From: Pteria penguin
Lineage: Eukaryota > Mollusca > Bivalvia > Pterioida > Pteriidae
DNA: 64,000 nt
Reading direction: 5' to 3'
Assembly (NCBI GenBank): GCA_035048485.1
Contig: CM068583.1
Span: 29,698,841-29,762,840, forward strand
Of the stretch, positions 61,492-64,000 are shown in pieces. Made by a program: the position numbers and the translations under genes. The notes below the pieces were generated by a model, which worked only from the letters and a program-made list of their open reading frames with translations, did not search any database and was not told the origin of the DNA. Within the stretch, counting starts at the first letter, position 1, and every line of letters begins with the position of its first letter.

Positions 61492-63060
61492 GTTGTATTC
61501 GTATTTTATTGTATTTAATATTGACCGGTATTGTATTTACAGTGGTATAAAACTTTTGGTCACTTTCACGTGTGTATTTAAGTAAAAAACGAAGAAGTAC
61601 GGAAGGGTAAAACCATATCCCATAGTCCATGGAATAAAAGGACAATATCGTGTATAGTGTCATAATCAGACAAATGCGAACCCCAATTAAATCGTGCTGA
61701 GACCAGGTGCCCGGGAGAAGTAAGCATCCCCTTGTTGCATGCAACACCTGTCGCAAAAGTCCTGCAACAACTTTTCAAATCTAGAAAGTAAATACATAAA
61801 TATACACGTATGAACACATAAAGGAGATAAGAACAAGGAGTCAAATCTTCCTATTAAAGGCATAAAATGTTGTTAAACTGAAATTCCGGCATCGGAAATG
61901 CACGTGAACAAATGCCTGTATATATACGTATTTATTATGTCAAATCAAGTAAGGTCAAAAAGTTAAGATGGTTATTTTGTATGGTCAGGTCCCAAAATAT
62001 AGGTTAACATTTTTGAAAGAGAAATCTGAAATTGTACTAGATCCCTATATCGACCATAGTACTTCCTCAGTGATAATTTGAAACGTTCCTCAATATGAAA
62101 AAATATAAATGTCAGTGTCAGTAAACCCCTGGTTGTGTACTTGTGAAGTCGTGCAAGTAGGCTCAGTGTGTATCGTCCTGTATGGTTGCCAAGACCGAGC
62201 TTGTGAATGTCGGAGTATCTGTGTGAACTCCATGTCTACGTGAAGACGTCTGTCCGTTCCAATTTCCTGTGTGGAATATCGCTGTGTAAGAAATATGTTG
62301 CGTGGAACATGTATGGCGTGAGGGTGAGTGTTTATGCATGTTTATTGTTTTAGTTTATTGTCGTTTATTTATAATGTTCAAGCTGCATTTAATTAATTCA
62401 TGTTACAGTTCATAATTATTATATTAATACTGTGCTATTGGCATTTATATTCACGAGGTACATACCAGAGGTCGGTATTGTGAGTCCGAGTCTTTTTAAA
62501 CACTCGTATTGTACTTGTAGGTGACCATTGTACACTTATGTGAAGAGCTGATGGCTGTGAAGCTGTATTATTATTTTATTTGTCGTCGACGTCGTCTTTG
62601 TGAATATACAACTGTATCTTTGGAACAAAAAGACTAGGACGCAGAGTCAGTCAAAATTCGTAAACTGAAATGTCACCAGTAAACTATGGAAACCTGTCAT
62701 CGCTACTTAGTGTACTACTGTTGAAGGTATCCTTTAAATCCAGAACCTCGTGATTAATTCATTAGTTAACTTCGTATATTTACTGCAGAAACTTTCATAA
62801 TATTTGGTTACAGTATACATTTGTTTATTCTTTAATAATATTTTTATATAAGTCAGTGTAAGTTTGTTTGTATGTGATTGGAGTGACTTAGTGTGATTTT
62901 TGGGTGCGCGCGCAGTTTTGTAATTTACTATATGAATATGTTGTTCTTTTCTTTGTTGTAAATAAATTTCATATTTCATTTGATTTTATTTAATGTTCAG
63001 ATTATTTTGAATTGGACCGACTTCTATTCACACGTTTCAATCGCAATTAACATTGTGGCA
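61491..63060. mobile_element. 1.57-kb insertion into the LINE remnant
   Basis: Bounded by AAATGT at 61486-61491 and 63061-63066. Taking a 5-bp AAATG duplication, the insert begins TGTTGTATTCG and ends TTGTGGCA, that is TG...CA. It contains the P9 Penelope-like fragment and about 1 kb (62080-63060) of unrecognised DNA with no long open frame. It may be an LTR-type insertion carrying a PLE fragment, or a truncated PLE. Confidence 0.6.
61575..62075 (-). pseudogene. Penelope-like RT C-terminus and 3' region (P9)
   Basis: The minus-strand RT tail (62075-61972) reads LRKYYGRYRDLVQFQ, then SLSKMLTYILGPDHTK and a stop, homologous to P1 and P4 tails. The 3' part down to 61575 matches P4 closely and includes the box at about 61695-61750. 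It begins abruptly at CTGAGG, the same point at which P5 begins. Confidence 0.8.
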
Positions 63061-63066
63061 AAATGT

Positions 63067-63216
63067 CTAAAACGAGAAAAAGCAGCAGGTTTAGATACGA
63101 TGTCCCCTGAAATATTCGATGGCTGTTGTAACATTTTAGCGCGTAACATATTGTCAATATGGTTTCCAGAAAAAAGCAACTGTATTGAATTAATGGTTTT
63201 TTCTTTAAATGTCTAA
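63067..63216 (+). pseudogene. LINE ORF2 remnant, part 2 (RT start)
   Basis: LKREKAAGLDTMSPEIFDG at the head is the conserved N-terminal RT motif of non-LTR retrotransposons. It continues 61276-61491 in frame once the insertion is removed. It decays after about 50 codons, and the palm and catalytic motifs are absent. Confidence 0.75.
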
Positions 63217-63424
63217 TTCGCCAAAACGTAGAATTTGTACCCCGCATTTGCAGACTTTGAAGAAAACAAAACAATATTTGATTATGTAGAGATAGAACAG
63301 CTTTTTTGGCAAAAGTATTGAAATCCAAAATTTAACTCTAAATGTGTCACTAGGTTAAGAGTTATCAACAACAATGTCAAATTATATATTCTATCTTAAA
63401 ATAATAAGTCTGAATTCATCCGAA

Positions 63425-63925
63425 AAGAAAACAGAAGACATCTGACAAAGCTGTTTGACACAAATTATCAAACACATGCACACTAAACATGATAATGGTA
63501 AAATATACAAGAAAAAACGACAATACAACAATATAAGATTGTGCTGCGGCTACGATACCGACTTGGGACGGTCAATTAAAGTAACAAACGTCACGCAATT
63601 GGTTTGGTTAACCGGTTTACGCAAAAGCAGCAGAATAAAAAGATATACAGTTAAAAATTTATAAATAATCCTCCATATAAAGAACAAGGATCGACAGGTT
63701 TCTCAAGACGACAGGTCATAAAATATCTACACCAAACGTAAAAATAAGTAAACCATGCTCAGCCAGTCTGTAAGCGAGCTCAGATCCTTGATCTATATGA
63801 GTCCCGACTGAAGGGACGAGACTAAGGACCTTGTCTCCTCTGAAAGTTTTGGACAGGGCCCGTCATAGAATTCCCATCTCCCTACTAGTTAGCGTGCAAC
63901 GCTCCAGTACAATACCAATACAAGA
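63425..63925 (-). repeat. R1 repeat, nearly full copy
   Basis: Reverse orientation: GAAGACATCTGACAAAGCTG to AGTTAGCGTGCAACGCTCCA. On the plus strand it has the longest R1 small frame, 69 codons (63455-63664), with MTQIIKHMHTKHDNGKIYKK, YDTDLGRSI and QLVWLTGLR. Confidence 0.9.
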
Positions 63926-64000
63926 CCAATGGTCTTAATGATAACTACTATTACGAAAACATTTGTATTGTAAAACCTCAGGTATTGTGAGTAATATAAA

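Overview
This is an AT-rich eukaryotic genomic window with no bacterial gene architecture. The repeat content points to a mollusc, most likely a bivalve: a broken Penelope-like reverse transcriptase family with its conserved 3' box, several tRNA-derived SINEs with short tetranucleotide or A-rich tails, a SINE with a Nin-type central domain, and a short repeat carrying a 'GAAATGCGCAT' core that I associate with bivalve genomes. That species-level reading is inference from memory of repeat types, not from an identified gene. No protein of known cellular function can be named in this window.

Layout. 1-7 kb: a Penelope-like (PLE) reverse transcriptase pseudogene on the minus strand (1155-2598) abutting a copy of a second dispersed repeat, here called R1. 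7-10.1 kb: a tRNA-like SINE head, a possible terminal exon (8399-8645), a decayed minus-strand reading frame (8660-9258) and a two-exon gene model (9550-10061) with a weak death-fold/CARD-like pattern. 10-33 kb: mostly intergenic, with degenerate PLE copies, SINEs, microsatellites and a few exon candidates. 33.2-37.1 kb: a cluster of R1 copies in which two face each other as arms of over 500 bp around a 1.8-kb spacer. 37.7-38.7 kb: a 30-bp minisatellite of about 33 units. 39-50 kb: hairpins, a diverged tandem array, a young SINE with a 13-bp target-site duplication, a hAT-like MITE and a Nin-type SINE. 51.4-52.0 kb: the best-supported cryptic gene, three minus-strand exons with compatible phases and GT-AG borders. 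53-64 kb: T/G-rich tracts, a MITE pair, more R1 and PLE copies, and a LINE remnant split by a 1.57-kb insertion.

How it works together. Most of the window is a graveyard of retroelements and non-autonomous elements nested in and beside one another. PLE copies are truncated, most at the RT end, leaving the 3' region. R1 copies occur in both orientations. Gene content is sparse and rests on splice-site and phase logic, not on homology, so every gene call is tentative.
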